NCBI GenBank assembly: GCA_016705325.1
Contig: JADIYJ010000006.1
Span: forward strand, 124,001 to 188,000
Direction of reading: 5' to 3'
Length of the DNA stretch: 64,000 nucleotides
Source: Pseudomonadota bacterium
GTDB taxonomy: Bacteria > Pseudomonadota > Gammaproteobacteria > Steroidobacterales > Steroidobacteraceae
The notes under the pieces were generated by a model, which was given only the letters and a program-made list of their open reading frames with translations, did no database searches and was not told the DNA's origin. Shown piece by piece: positions 1-8,387 of this stretch; position 1 is the first letter of the stretch; each line of letters opens with the position of its first letter. The position numbers and the translations under genes were made by a program.

Positions 1-594
1 CGGCGTGAACGCCATCTCGGAGCCACCCGCGACCATGATGTCAGCGTCGCCGTACTGGATCAGGCGGCAAGCCAGGCCGATCGAGTGCGTCGACGTCGTG
101 CAGGCCGTGACCAGTGCGAGGTTCGGTCCGCGCAGGCCGTACTGGATCGACACCTGCCCGGCGGCCGCGTTGATGATGCTGCCGGGGATGAAGAACGGGG
201 AAATCTTGCGCGGTGTCTTCGCCTCGAGCCACTTCGCCGTGTTCTCTTCGATGGTCGAGAGCCCGCCGATGCCGGCGCCCATGGCGACGCCTACGCGCCC
301 GCATGTGTGCTCGTTGACCTCGAAGCCGGAATCCTTGATGGCCTGCGTGGCGGAGGCGACGCCGAAAGGAACGAACGGATCGAATTTCCGCAAGTCCTTG
401 GGCGCCATGTACTCCTCGGCATTGAAGTCCTGCGCCTGGCCGCCGATGCGGACCGGGAAGGCGCTCAGGTCCATCTTGTCGATGTGGCCAATGCCGCTGC
501 GACCGTTGACGATGCCTTCCCAGGCGGTGGCGACGGTGCTGCCGAGCGGCGAAACGATGCCTAAACCTGTGACGACGACTCTGCGCCTGGACAA
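1..594 (-). CDS. fabF: 3-oxoacyl-ACP synthase II (FabF), partial
   Basis: This condensing enzyme elongates acyl-ACP with malonyl-ACP in type II fatty acid synthesis in the cytosol. Only the first 198 residues are present because the gene runs off the left edge. The nucleophile Cys165 sits in TACTTSTHSIG, and the N-terminus RRVVVTGLGIVSPLG is typical of FabF. The start is a TTG at 594 preceded by a GGGGGGA ribosome site 7 bases upstream; no ATG fits. It is last in fabD-fabG-acpP-fabF, 75 bases after acpP. The FabB paralogue is possible, but the acpP linkage favours FabF. Confidence 0.95.
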   Translation of the reverse strand, partial: MSRRRVVVTGLGIVSPLGSTVATAWEGIVNGRSGIGHIDKMDLSAFPVRIGGQAQDFNAEEYMAPKDLRKFDPFVPFGVASATQAIKDSGFEVNEHTCGRVGVAMGAGIGGLSTIEENTAKWLEAKTPRKISPFFIPGSIINAAAGQVSIQYGLRGPNLALVTACTTSTHSIGLACRLIQYGDADIMVAGGSEMAFTP

Positions 595-669
595 GCTGGG
601 TCCCCCCGAAGATTCACTGGAACGATGTGGCAGGACCGCCTTCCGTGGCGGACCGGCACCAGGCGCGGC

Positions 670-912
670 TCAGGCCTGGGTGCGGCGCTCGTTGATGTAG
701 TCGATTGCCTGCTGCACGGTCGTGATCTTCTCGGCGTCCTCGTCGGGAATTTCGGTTTCGAATTCCTCTTCGAGCGCCATCACGAGTTCGACAGTGTCGA
801 GCGAGTCTGCACCGAGGTCGTCGACGAAGGAGGATTCGTTGGTGACTTCCTCTTCCTTGACGCCCAGTTGCTCGGCGACGATCGCCTTTACCCGCTGTTC
901 AATACTGCTCAT
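670..912 (-). CDS. acpP: acyl carrier protein
   Basis: The 80-residue acidic protein carries growing acyl chains on a 4'-phosphopantetheine arm attached to Ser37 in the motif GADSLDTVELV. Its length and helix pattern match AcpP. An upstream in-frame start would add 21 residues with no ACP homology, so the ATG at 912 is used. It lies between fabG and fabF, the standard position, and a possible promoter of its own precedes it in the 120-base gap after fabG. That arrangement would allow the high AcpP expression usual in bacteria. Confidence 0.97.
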   Translation of the reverse strand: MSSIEQRVKAIVAEQLGVKEEEVTNESSFVDDLGADSLDTVELVMALEEEFETEIPDEDAEKITTVQQAIDYINERRTQA

Positions 913-984
913 TGTCGTAGGGATCCTTTGGAAGGAAACAAAATCTGCCAATCCGGACCTGCGAGCGACCGGCATCGGGCGCGT

Positions 985-1015
985 ATTCTATGTTAAGGCC
1001 GTGCCGGGGGTCCAA
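985..1015 (-). promoter_or_regulatory. possible acpP promoter
   Basis: In the gap between fabG and acpP the minus strand has a TTGGAC hexamer (1015-1010) and a TAGAAT hexamer (990-985) separated by 19 bases. The spacing is longer than the preferred 17, so the assignment is tentative. An internal promoter here fits the need for more AcpP than FabD or FabG. Confidence 0.35.
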
Positions 1016-1032
1016 TTGGTCATAAAGATCAA

Positions 1033-1779
1033 TCAGATCATATACATACCGCCATTTACATGCAGGGTTTCACCGCTGATGTAGGCCGCTTCGGACCCCG
1101 CCAGGAAGGCAACGGCTGCGGCGATATCGTCCGGCGAACCCAGCCGGCCAAGCGGAACCTGGGCCAGCAGCGAGGTTTTCTGCGCCTCCCCGAGGGCGTC
1201 GGTCATGTCGGTGACGATGAACCCCGGAGCGACCACGTTGACCGTGATGTTGCGCGAACCGACCTCGCGCGCGAGGCTCTTGCTGAAGCCGATCATGCCC
1301 GCCTTGGCCGCCGCGTAGTTGGTCTGACCGGCATTCCCCATCACGCCGACGACGGATGCAATGTTGATGATCCGGCCCTTGCGCGCCTTCATCATGCCGC
1401 GCATGACGGCCTTGCAAGTGCGGTACACGGCGCTCAGGTCGGTATCGAGCACGGCCTGCCAGTCGTCCGCGCTCATGCGCATGAGCAGTCCGTCGCGGGT
1501 GATGCCGGCGTTGTTGACCAGGATCGACGGCGTGCCCTCCGCCGCCTCCACTGCCTTGAAACACACCTCGACGGCACCCGGGTCGCCGACGTTCAGGACC
1601 ACGCCTCGCCCCGTGATGCCCGCCTCCTTCAGGTACGCATCGATTGTCTGGGCGCCGGCGGCGGTCGTAGCGGTCCCCACGACGCGCGCACCGCGCCTGC
1701 CGAGTTCCAGGGCAATCGCGCGGCCGATACCACGCGTGGCGCCGGTGACCAGGGCAAATTCGCCTGCCAGGTTGCTCAT
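1033..1779 (-). CDS. fabG: 3-oxoacyl-ACP reductase
   Basis: This NADPH-dependent short-chain dehydrogenase makes the first reduction of the fatty-acid elongation cycle. The 248 residues show the nucleotide-binding TGATRGIG (12-19), NNAG (89-92), and the catalytic Ser142, Tyr155 and Lys159 in NYAAAKAG. The C-terminus HVNGGMYMI is typical of FabG. The ATG at 1779 overlaps the fabD stop by 4 bases (ATGA), indicating translational coupling; longer in-frame starts would lie inside fabD. Confidence 0.97.
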   Translation of the reverse strand: MSNLAGEFALVTGATRGIGRAIALELGRRGARVVGTATTAAGAQTIDAYLKEAGITGRGVVLNVGDPGAVEVCFKAVEAAEGTPSILVNNAGITRDGLLMRMSADDWQAVLDTDLSAVYRTCKAVMRGMMKARKGRIINIASVVGVMGNAGQTNYAAAKAGMIGFSKSLAREVGSRNITVNVVAPGFIVTDMTDALGEAQKTSLLAQVPLGRLGSPDDIAAAVAFLAGSEAAYISGETLHVNGGMYMI

Positions 1780-2723
1780 GCATTTTCTCCACAGGCGGCC
1801 AGCGCGGCCGCGATCGACGCGGGATCCTCGAGCGCGAGCATCCGCAGGTCGGGCCGGCGCTCGATACGACGGTTGAGCGACGTCAGGACCTTGCCCGGCC
1901 CGCATTCGACGAACGTGGTAGCTCCGCCTGCGAGCATCGCGCGCACGGTGTCGGCCCAGCGCACGGGTTTGAACAACTGCTCCTTGAGCGACTGGCGGAT
2001 GCCGTCAGGCGAGGCATGCTTGCGCACGTCCACGGTGTAGACGTCGGCGACGTTCGGCAGCCGCACCTCCACGGTCGCGAGCTTCTCGGCCAGCCGCTCG
2101 GCGGCGCCCCGCATCAGGCTGCAGTGCCAAGGCCCGCTCACGGGCAACAGCACCGTACGCTTGGCACCGCGGGCCCTTGCCGCCTCGATGGCGCGCGCCA
2201 CCGCCGTTGCGTTGCCGGCAATGACGGTCTGGCCGGGTGCATTGAAGTTGACGGGTTCGACCACTTCGCCCTGCGCCGCCTCCCGGCACGCGGCCTCGAG
2301 ATCCGCGTCCCCGAGCCCGAGGATCGCCGCCATCGCACCCTGCCCCAGCGGCACGGCCTGCTGCATCACCCGGCCGCGGAAGCGGACGACGTCGATGGCC
2401 GTCTTGAAGTCCATCGCGTCCGAACACACGAGCGCGGTGTATTCGCCGAGGCTGTGTCCCGCCATGGCCACCGGGCTCGGCCCGCCGTGACCGCTCCAGA
2501 CCCGCCACGTCGCAACTCCGGCCGCGAGCATCGCAGGTTGCGTGTGTTCCGTGGAACCGAGTTCGGCCTCAGGCCCGTCCTGGCAGAGTGCCCACAGGTC
2601 GTAGCCGAGAACGTCGCTCGCTTCGGCAAAGGTGGCGCGCACGACGGGCTCCACCGCACCCAGTTCGGCGAGCATGCCGACCGACTGGGACCCTTGTCCC
2701 GGAAAGACGAAAGCGAGTGTCAT
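1776..2723 (-). CDS. fabD: malonyl-CoA:ACP transacylase
   Basis: The enzyme loads malonate from CoA onto AcpP. The 315-residue protein has the family start FVFPGQGSQ, nucleophile Ser91 in GHSLGEYTA and catalytic His200 in GPWHCSLM, as in E. coli FabD. The ATG at 2723 sits 9 bases after GGGGGA; a TTG 6 bases upstream is too close to that site. It is the first gene of this fab cluster. fabH, plsX and rpmF, which commonly precede fabD, are absent, and a rhombosortase gene takes their place. Confidence 0.97.
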   Translation of the reverse strand: MTLAFVFPGQGSQSVGMLAELGAVEPVVRATFAEASDVLGYDLWALCQDGPEAELGSTEHTQPAMLAAGVATWRVWSGHGGPSPVAMAGHSLGEYTALVCSDAMDFKTAIDVVRFRGRVMQQAVPLGQGAMAAILGLGDADLEAACREAAQGEVVEPVNFNAPGQTVIAGNATAVARAIEAARARGAKRTVLLPVSGPWHCSLMRGAAERLAEKLATVEVRLPNVADVYTVDVRKHASPDGIRQSLKEQLFKPVRWADTVRAMLAGGATTFVECGPGKVLTSLNRRIERRPDLRMLALEDPASIAAALAACGENA

Positions 2724-2777
2724 CGGCAATCTTCCCCCGTTGGCCGTCCAGCGGCCAATCCTGACGTTGTGAGGCGA

Positions 2778-3407
2778 TTATAGCGATGCAGCCGCAGATC
2801 GCTGGCGCCACAGGATCCAGACCGCCGCCGCCGCACCGCCGATCGCGCCATAGGTATGGGCCTGGTGGATGACCGGCACCGCCAGCGTCGAGGCCGTGAA
2901 CGGCAGCGGTCCCACCAGGTGCTCCCAGCCGAGTTTCAACGCAAACAGGCCCGCCACCAGCGCGGTGATGGCGTCGGGCGTGCGCCGCAACCAGGCACAG
3001 AGCCCCGCTGCCATCAGGCCGTGCAGCACGCCGGAAAAGCCCACGTACCACTCGATCTGCGGCTCGAATACGAGGAACCCGAGATCGACCGCGACGGTCG
3101 AAGCGACCAGGATGGCGATCCAGCCGCGCAGGTCGAATTCGCGGGCGAACAGTGCGGCGACGAGCGCAAGTCCGACGAGGTTCCAGACGAGATGGGCGAG
3201 ATCGTAGTGGAAGAAATGGGCGGTGACGAGCCGCGAGTATTCGCCGCCAGCCAGGATAGCGACGCGGTCGTAAGGCAGGTTCTCCCGCCCCAACGCGCCG
3301 AGCAACTGGACCGCGACCAGCACGAGTGCGAGCGCGAGCGGCGCGCGCCACGCGCGTGCACCGAGCTGCGCCAGTTGCAGCAGTTGCGGAAGACGTCCCA
3401 GCTTCAT
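2778..3407 (-). CDS. rrtA: rhombosortase (rhomboid-family protease)
   Basis: This is a 209-residue polytopic membrane protein of the rhomboid intramembrane serine protease superfamily. Catalytic Ser125 is in GFSGVLHG, a likely His partner is His181 or His184 in IHQAHTYGAIGG, and HLVWN near residue 72 matches the conserved His/Asn turn. The short six-helix form fits rhombosortase, which cleaves exported proteins bearing a C-terminal GlyGly-CTERM signal. It is divergent from gspG with a 70-base gap. Known rhombosortase substrates are type II secretion cargo, so the position is meaningful. A generic GlpG-like rhomboid is the alternative. Confidence 0.85.
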   Translation of the reverse strand: MKLGRLPQLLQLAQLGARAWRAPLALALVLVAVQLLGALGRENLPYDRVAILAGGEYSRLVTAHFFHYDLAHLVWNLVGLALVAALFAREFDLRGWIAILVASTVAVDLGFLVFEPQIEWYVGFSGVLHGLMAAGLCAWLRRTPDAITALVAGLFALKLGWEHLVGPLPFTASTLAVPVIHQAHTYGAIGGAAAAVWILWRQRSAAASL

Positions 3408-3477
3408 GCGTGTGCCGGTCCCAGCAGCATGGGTTTGCTATGATCGGCGCAATCTACCGTCAACCACGGCACTCCAC

Positions 3478-3915
3478 ATGACATTTACCGGATTGCGCCG
3501 CAGTCGCGGCTTTACGCTGATCGAAATCATGGTCGTCGTCGTGATCCTCGGCATCCTGGCCGCGCTGGTCGCGCCGAACGTGATCCGCCGCATCGACGAT
3601 GCGCGCGTCACCAAGGCCAGGCAGGACATCCGCGCGTACGAGACGGCGCTCAACCTGTACCGGATGGACAACTTCCGCTACCCCACCACGGAGCAGGGCC
3701 TGCAGTCGCTCGTCACGCGCCCCGCCGATCCGAACATCAAGAACTGGAAGGAAGGCGGCTACATCGACGGCATGAAGAAAGACCCCTGGGGCAACGACTA
3801 CGCCTACATCGCACCGGGCACCCGTGGCGACTACGACCTCTACACGCTCGGCGCAGACGGCCAGCCGGGCGGCGAAGGACCCGATGCCGACATCGGCAAC
3901 TGGAACATCGAATAA
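3478..3915 (+). CDS. gspG: type II secretion major pseudopilin GspG
   Basis: GspG is the main subunit of the periplasmic pseudopilus that drives substrates through the outer-membrane secretin. The 145-residue protein has a short basic leader and the prepilin peptidase site SRG/FTLIE with Glu+5, followed by a hydrophobic helix. The C-terminal region DLYTLGADGQPGGEG contains the calcium-loop residues of the family. The ATG at 3478 gives a 10-residue leader; an in-frame start further upstream would lengthen it without support. It is the first gene of the gspGHIJKLMN run, with only 4 bases before gspH. Confidence 0.97.
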   Translation: MTFTGLRRSRGFTLIEIMVVVVILGILAALVAPNVIRRIDDARVTKARQDIRAYETALNLYRMDNFRYPTTEQGLQSLVTRPADPNIKNWKEGGYIDGMKKDPWGNDYAYIAPGTRGDYDLYTLGADGQPGGEGPDADIGNWNIE

Positions 3916-3919
3916 CCTC

Positions 3920-4468
3920 GTGTCGCGGCCCAGGGCCGCACGCCGCGCCTCGGGCTTCACCCTGCTCGAGCTGCTCGTCGTCGTCGTCATCATCGGCATC
4001 CTCACCTCGATGGCCGTGATTTCCGTCAACGTGCTCGGCGGCGATCACGAGATGCAGCAGGAAGCCGAGCGCCTGCAGGCCATCCTGCTGCAGACACGCG
4101 AAGACGCCGTCCTGCAGAGCCGCGACATCGGCATGCGTCTCGATGAAACGGGTTACGAATTCCTGGCCTACGACGGCCACGTCGAACGCTGGAACGCGGT
4201 CGCGGAGGACCCCCTGTTGCGCCCACGCTCGATGCCCGAAGGCCTGCGACTCTCGCTGCGGCTCGAGGACCGCAACGTGCAATTGAAGCCGCGCCAGCCG
4301 GCGACCGAGCGCGACCCCATCCAGCCGCAGGTGATCCTGCAGGCGTCGGGGGAACAGGTGCCGTTCGACGTCGGCTTCGCGCGCGACGGTACCGACGAGC
4401 GGCGCCGCGTCAGCGGCACGGTCGAAGGCAGGATCGAAGTGCACGACGACACCCGCGAAGATCGCTGA
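3920..4468 (+). CDS. gspH: type II secretion minor pseudopilin GspH
   Basis: GspH is a minor pseudopilin. The 182-residue product has the cleavage site ASG/FTLLE and a long hydrophobic helix (LLVVVVIIGILTS). The GTG start at 3920 lies 4 bases after the gspG stop and gives a short basic leader (VSRPRAARRASG), which is why it is chosen over upstream codons inside gspG. The rest shows the weakly conserved GspH fold region. gspI follows immediately. Confidence 0.93.
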   Translation: MSRPRAARRASGFTLLELLVVVVIIGILTSMAVISVNVLGGDHEMQQEAERLQAILLQTREDAVLQSRDIGMRLDETGYEFLAYDGHVERWNAVAEDPLLRPRSMPEGLRLSLRLEDRNVQLKPRQPATERDPIQPQVILQASGEQVPFDVGFARDGTDERRRVSGTVEGRIEVHDDTREDR

Positions 4469-4470
4469 CG

Positions 4471-5012
4471 ATGCGCCCCTCCGCCACCCGCTCGCTGCCC
4501 AGCATGGCTTCACGCTGATCGAAGTGCTGGCAGCGCTCGTCATCGTCGCGCTCGGCATGATCGCGGCAATCCAGGCCGTGACGCAGTCGGCGCGCAACGG
4601 CACCTACCTGCGTGACAGGACGCTGGCGCACTGGATCGGCATGAACGTGCTGACCGAGCGACGCCTGCAGGTAGCCGCACCGGACATCGCCGAGTCGACG
4701 GGACGCGTCGAATTCGCGGACCAGCAATGGCAGTGGACGATGAAGGTCACGCAGACTCAGGTCGCCAGCCTGCGGCGCATCGACATCGCGGTGCGCCGGG
4801 CGGAGACGCCCGAGGGCACACCACTGGCCAACGTCTCCGGCTTCTACGGTGAAGCGGTTGGCGGCGCCGGCGGCAGTGCAGGCAGCACGCTGTGGGCCGG
4901 GACAGGTGCACCCGGCACCGACGGCGCCGACGAAGGCACGGATGGCTCCGTGCCGGCACCGCGTCAGCCACCAGACGAGCCATCGGACCAGCCGACGGAT
5001 CCGGAAGAATGA
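4471..5012 (+). CDS. gspI: type II secretion minor pseudopilin GspI (frame break near the start)
   Basis: GspI nucleates the pseudopilus tip with GspJ and GspK. The readable frame contains HG/FTLIEVLAALVIVALG, a prepilin site and helix, then a GspI-like domain and a Gly/Asp/Pro-rich tail of about 50 residues. No ATG, GTG or TTG opens this frame. The ATG at 4471, 2 bases after the gspH stop, is one frame off. Adding one C to the CCCC at 4476-4479 joins it as MRPLRHPLAAQHGFTLIE. A missing base in the sequence is the simplest reading; a real frameshift or a rare start is possible. Confidence 0.85.
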
Positions 5013-5656
5013 GTCACCGCGCGTTCCAGCGCCGATCCGCCGGTCCCGCGGCCCGTGTGCGCGGGTTCACGCTGCTCGAAGTGCTGGTGGCGATCGCCAT
5101 CTTCGCGTTCGTCGGCGTGATGGCGCTGTCGGGTTACACGCAACTGCAGAAGCAGACCGAGTACCAGCAGTTGCGGCTCGAACGCGTGCGCGAAGTGCAG
5201 CGCGCCGTGCAGACGCTGGCGCAGGACCTCACGCAGATCGAGCCGCGCCCGATCCGGGAGCCGCTCGGCGAGCAACGGATCCCCGCCGTACTGGCCGGTG
5301 ACTCGATCGAATACAAAGTCGAGTTCACGCGGTCCGGCTGGCTGAACACCGCGGGACTGCCGCGGCCGACGCTGCAACGCGTCGGTTACCGGTTGGACCA
5401 GGATGGCCTCTGGCGCGACCACTGGCGCGTGCTCGATCGCACGCAGTCAGCCGAACCGGTGCGCGTGCGGCTCCTGAGCGGCGTGCGCTCGGTGAGGTTC
5501 CGCTTCTTGTCGCCCTCGCTGGAGTGGGTCGACCGCTGGCCACAGCTGGGCGGCAATCCCGTCGAGCAGGAACGGCTGCGACCCGCCGCGGTCGAAGTCA
5601 CGCTCGACCTCGAGGATTGGGGCGAGATCAAGCGCATCGTCGAGGTGGCGGGCTGA
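5009..5656 (+). CDS. gspJ: type II secretion minor pseudopilin GspJ
   Basis: GspJ forms the pseudopilus tip complex with GspI and GspK. The 215-residue protein has a basic leader, the cleavage site VRG/FTLLEVL and a hydrophobic helix, followed by the GspJ beta-domain with the typical segment GLWRDHWRVLDR. The ATG at 5009 overlaps the gspI stop (ATGA), which supports both the start and coupled translation. Confidence 0.95.
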   Translation: MSHRAFQRRSAGPAARVRGFTLLEVLVAIAIFAFVGVMALSGYTQLQKQTEYQQLRLERVREVQRAVQTLAQDLTQIEPRPIREPLGEQRIPAVLAGDSIEYKVEFTRSGWLNTAGLPRPTLQRVGYRLDQDGLWRDHWRVLDRTQSAEPVRVRLLSGVRSVRFRFLSPSLEWVDRWPQLGGNPVEQERLRPAAVEVTLDLEDWGEIKRIVEVAG

Positions 5657-6618
5657 TGCGACGGGAGCATTGTGCATCTTTCCCGGCTGGCCAGCGTGGC
5701 GTCGCGCTTATCATGGCGGTGCTGATCGTCGCGCTCGCGACGATCCTCGCGGTCAACGTGACGTTCCGCGGCATGGTCGACCAGCGTCGCAGCGCCAACC
5801 TGTTTGCGCTCGACCAGGGCTTCGAGGTCGCGCTCGGCGCGGAAGGCTGGGCCGCCGACATCCTGCGCAAGGATGCACAGGATTCGCAGACGGATCATCT
5901 CGGCGAGATCTGGGCCAGGTCGATGTCCGCCCTGCCGATCGACGAAGGCGTCGGCACCGTCGAAGGGCGCATCGAGGACATGCAGGGCCGTTTCAACCTG
6001 AACAACCTGGTGTTCAGCGACGGTACGACCAACGAAAAGGCGGTCAAGCAGCTCGAGCGCATTCTCGGCATGCTCGAGATCGAGCCGGCCTGGGCCGCCG
6101 CCATGGCGGACTGGATCGACGCCGACGTCCAGCCCGGCTTTCCCGACGGCGCCGAAGACTCGGTTTACACGGGACTCGATCCACCGCACCTCGCTGCCAA
6201 CATGCCGATTACGCGCATCAGTGAAATCATGGTGCTGCCGGAGTTCGGCGCCGACCGATTTCGCCGTCTGCAGCCGTATGTCGCTGCCTTGCCGGTCGGC
6301 ACCAAGCTGAACGTCTGCACGGCGCCCGGCATCGTGCTCGACTCGCTGTCGGAGGCACAGCGGCAGTTCAGCCTGGATCCCGAGGACCTGGCCAAGCGGC
6401 GCAAGGACGCGTGCTTCCCGACGCTCGACGAACTGCGCGGCACGCTCGGCCAGGCGGACTACGACCAGATCAAGGACACACTTTCGGAATCAAGCACTTA
6501 CTTCCGTGCCACGGTGTGGGTCACTATTGGCACTACCCAGTTCACCCTGTACAGTCTTCTCGCGCGCGCCGGGGCCGGAACGGTGCGGCCTGTCCTGCGC
6601 AGTTTCGGAGCCGAATGA
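5656..6618 (+). CDS. gspK: type II secretion tip pseudopilin GspK
   Basis: GspK is the large pseudopilin capping the pilus tip. The 320-residue protein starts with a leader ending QRG/VALIMAVLIVALATI; as is normal for GspK, the Glu at +5 is absent. Downstream segments such as GRIEDMQGRFNLNNLV and WIDADVQP are characteristic of the family. The ATG at 5656 shares one base with the gspJ stop. The length agrees with known GspK proteins. Confidence 0.95.
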   Translation: MRREHCASFPAGQRGVALIMAVLIVALATILAVNVTFRGMVDQRRSANLFALDQGFEVALGAEGWAADILRKDAQDSQTDHLGEIWARSMSALPIDEGVGTVEGRIEDMQGRFNLNNLVFSDGTTNEKAVKQLERILGMLEIEPAWAAAMADWIDADVQPGFPDGAEDSVYTGLDPPHLAANMPITRISEIMVLPEFGADRFRRLQPYVAALPVGTKLNVCTAPGIVLDSLSEAQRQFSLDPEDLAKRRKDACFPTLDELRGTLGQADYDQIKDTLSESSTYFRATVWVTIGTTQFTLYSLLARAGAGTVRPVLRSFGAE

Positions 6619-6622
6619 CGGT

Positions 6623-7852
6623 ATGACTGAAGCCCTGGTGATCCGTCTCCGGGCGTCCGAGGACGCGCCAGCCTCCTGGCTCATCGTCGACGCCAGCGGC
6701 GCCCGTTCGGGCAACGTGCAGAGCGGCCCGATCGCCGACGCGCTCGCCCTGTCGCAGGGCCGCCGCACCGTCGTGGTCCTGCCTGCCGCCGATGTCACGC
6801 TCGCTCGACCGGACCTGCCTCCGGTCCGCGGTGCGGCCCGCATCGCGCAGGCCGTGCCGTTCGCACTCGAAGAACACCTCGCTTCCGACCTCGAGAACCT
6901 GCACTTCGCCATCGGCCATCGCGACGCGGCGTCGAGCGCCATGCCCGTCGCGATCATCGCTCGTTCGACGCTCGAACGCTGGCAGGCTCTGTGGGACGCC
7001 GCAGGCATCCGCCCGGACGCGGCTTATGCCGAATCGTCGCTGATCCCGTCCGCACCGAATGCATTGGTGCTCGTACTCGACGAAGGCACGCTGCACGTCA
7101 GCCGGCCCGATCAATCCGTCTACGCGCTCGACGCCGGGTCAATGCAGGTCGCGTTCGATCTCGCGCTTGGCGAGCAGACCGAAGCCGGCGAACACGTCAC
7201 GTTCTACGTCTCGACCGCCGACTACTCGGCACACAAGGACGCCATCGAAGGACTGCGGGCGCGCACCGCCACGCTGCAGGTCAAGCTGCTGCCCGATGGC
7301 ACGCTGCCCCTGCTGGCCTCGCAGGTTCCGGTGGCCCGGCCGATCAACCTGCTGCAGGGCGCCTACGCGGCGCCGACGTCGTTCGGCTCGCAACTGCAGC
7401 AGTGGCGTCTGCCCGCCGCGCTGGCGGCGGCCACGCTGCTTGCATTTCTCGGCGCGCAGGGGCTCAAGCTCTGGCAACTGCACCAGGCCGAGCAGCAACT
7501 CGACGCGCAGATCACCCAGACCTTCAACCAGATCCTGCCAGGCCAGCCGATCGTCGATCCGCGCGCGCAGATCCAGGGCATGCTGGCTCGCGCCGGCGGC
7601 GGCAGCAGTGCCCTGCTCCCGGCGATCTCGTTGCTGGCGCAGGCCATCGCACAAACGCCGGCCACGCGCGTCCAGGCCATAAGCTTCCGGGCAGGCGTGC
7701 TCGAGCTGCATCTCGTCGCACCGAACGTGGAGGCGCTCGACGGCATCAAGCAGGCCATGAGCCGCGACGGCGCAACGGTCGAACTGCAGTCCGCGAACCC
7801 GCGTGATCAACTGGTCGAGGGCCGTCTGCAGGTCCGCCTGGGGGCCGCATGA
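6623..7852 (+). CDS. gspL: type II secretion inner-membrane protein GspL
   Basis: GspL links the cytoplasmic ATPase GspE to the membrane platform. The 409-residue protein has an actin-like cytoplasmic domain (about residues 1-240), one transmembrane helix near 265-285 (LPAALAAATLLAFLGAQGL) and a periplasmic ferredoxin-like domain. The ATG at 6623 follows the gspK stop by 4 bases, and longer in-frame starts would lie inside gspK. The end overlaps gspM by 4 bases. Confidence 0.93.
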   Translation: MTEALVIRLRASEDAPASWLIVDASGARSGNVQSGPIADALALSQGRRTVVVLPAADVTLARPDLPPVRGAARIAQAVPFALEEHLASDLENLHFAIGHRDAASSAMPVAIIARSTLERWQALWDAAGIRPDAAYAESSLIPSAPNALVLVLDEGTLHVSRPDQSVYALDAGSMQVAFDLALGEQTEAGEHVTFYVSTADYSAHKDAIEGLRARTATLQVKLLPDGTLPLLASQVPVARPINLLQGAYAAPTSFGSQLQQWRLPAALAAATLLAFLGAQGLKLWQLHQAEQQLDAQITQTFNQILPGQPIVDPRAQIQGMLARAGGGSSALLPAISLLAQAIAQTPATRVQAISFRAGVLELHLVAPNVEALDGIKQAMSRDGATVELQSANPRDQLVEGRLQVRLGAA

Positions 7853-8343
7853 ACGTCCGCGACTGGTTCGACAACCTGAGCGAGCGCGAACGCAGGCTGG
7901 TCTATGCCGCCGGCGCGCTCGTCGGCGTCGCCCTCGTCTACCTCGTGCTGGTGCTGCCGTTCCAGACGTCGGGCAAGCGCATGGCCGCGCGGGTCGCGCA
8001 GAAGACGGCGGACCTCGCCTGGATGCAGGCGTCGGCGCCACAAGCCATGGTAGCGGCGGGCGTGGCGCAGGCTGGAGGTGGCGGCGATTCGCTGGTCGTG
8101 CTGGTCGACCGCACGGCGCGGGAAGCCGGGCTCGGCAGCTCGCTGCGCGACCAGAGCCCCGACGGCAATAACGGCCTGCGACTGCGCATCGAGGGCGCGC
8201 CGTTCGATACGCTGGTCACCTGGCTCGCCAGCCTGCAGCAGCAATACGGCGTGAGCATCGAATCCGCCACTGTCGGTGCCGCCGCTGCCGACGGCTTCGT
8301 CAACGCGACGCTGACCCTGCAGCACGCCGGCGCAGCGGGCTGA
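7849..8343 (+). CDS. gspM: type II secretion inner-membrane protein GspM
   Basis: GspM partners GspL in the inner-membrane platform. The 164-residue protein has a short cytoplasmic N-terminus ending SERERRLVYAAGA, the usual GspM lead-in, one transmembrane helix at about residues 20-40 and a periplasmic domain. The ATG at 7849 overlaps the gspL stop by 4 bases. Confidence 0.92.
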   Translation: MNVRDWFDNLSERERRLVYAAGALVGVALVYLVLVLPFQTSGKRMAARVAQKTADLAWMQASAPQAMVAAGVAQAGGGGDSLVVLVDRTAREAGLGSSLRDQSPDGNNGLRLRIEGAPFDTLVTWLASLQQQYGVSIESATVGAAAADGFVNATLTLQHAGAAG

Positions 8344-8387
8344 TTGCGCGACATTCCCGGACTTCGTCTGCCCGGAGCAAGGCTGCA

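Noticed and set aside
595..669. Terminator between acpP and fabF
   Set aside because: The GGACCGCC/GGCGGACC arms at about 633-654 have a mismatch, no T tract follows, and fabF is expected to be co-transcribed.
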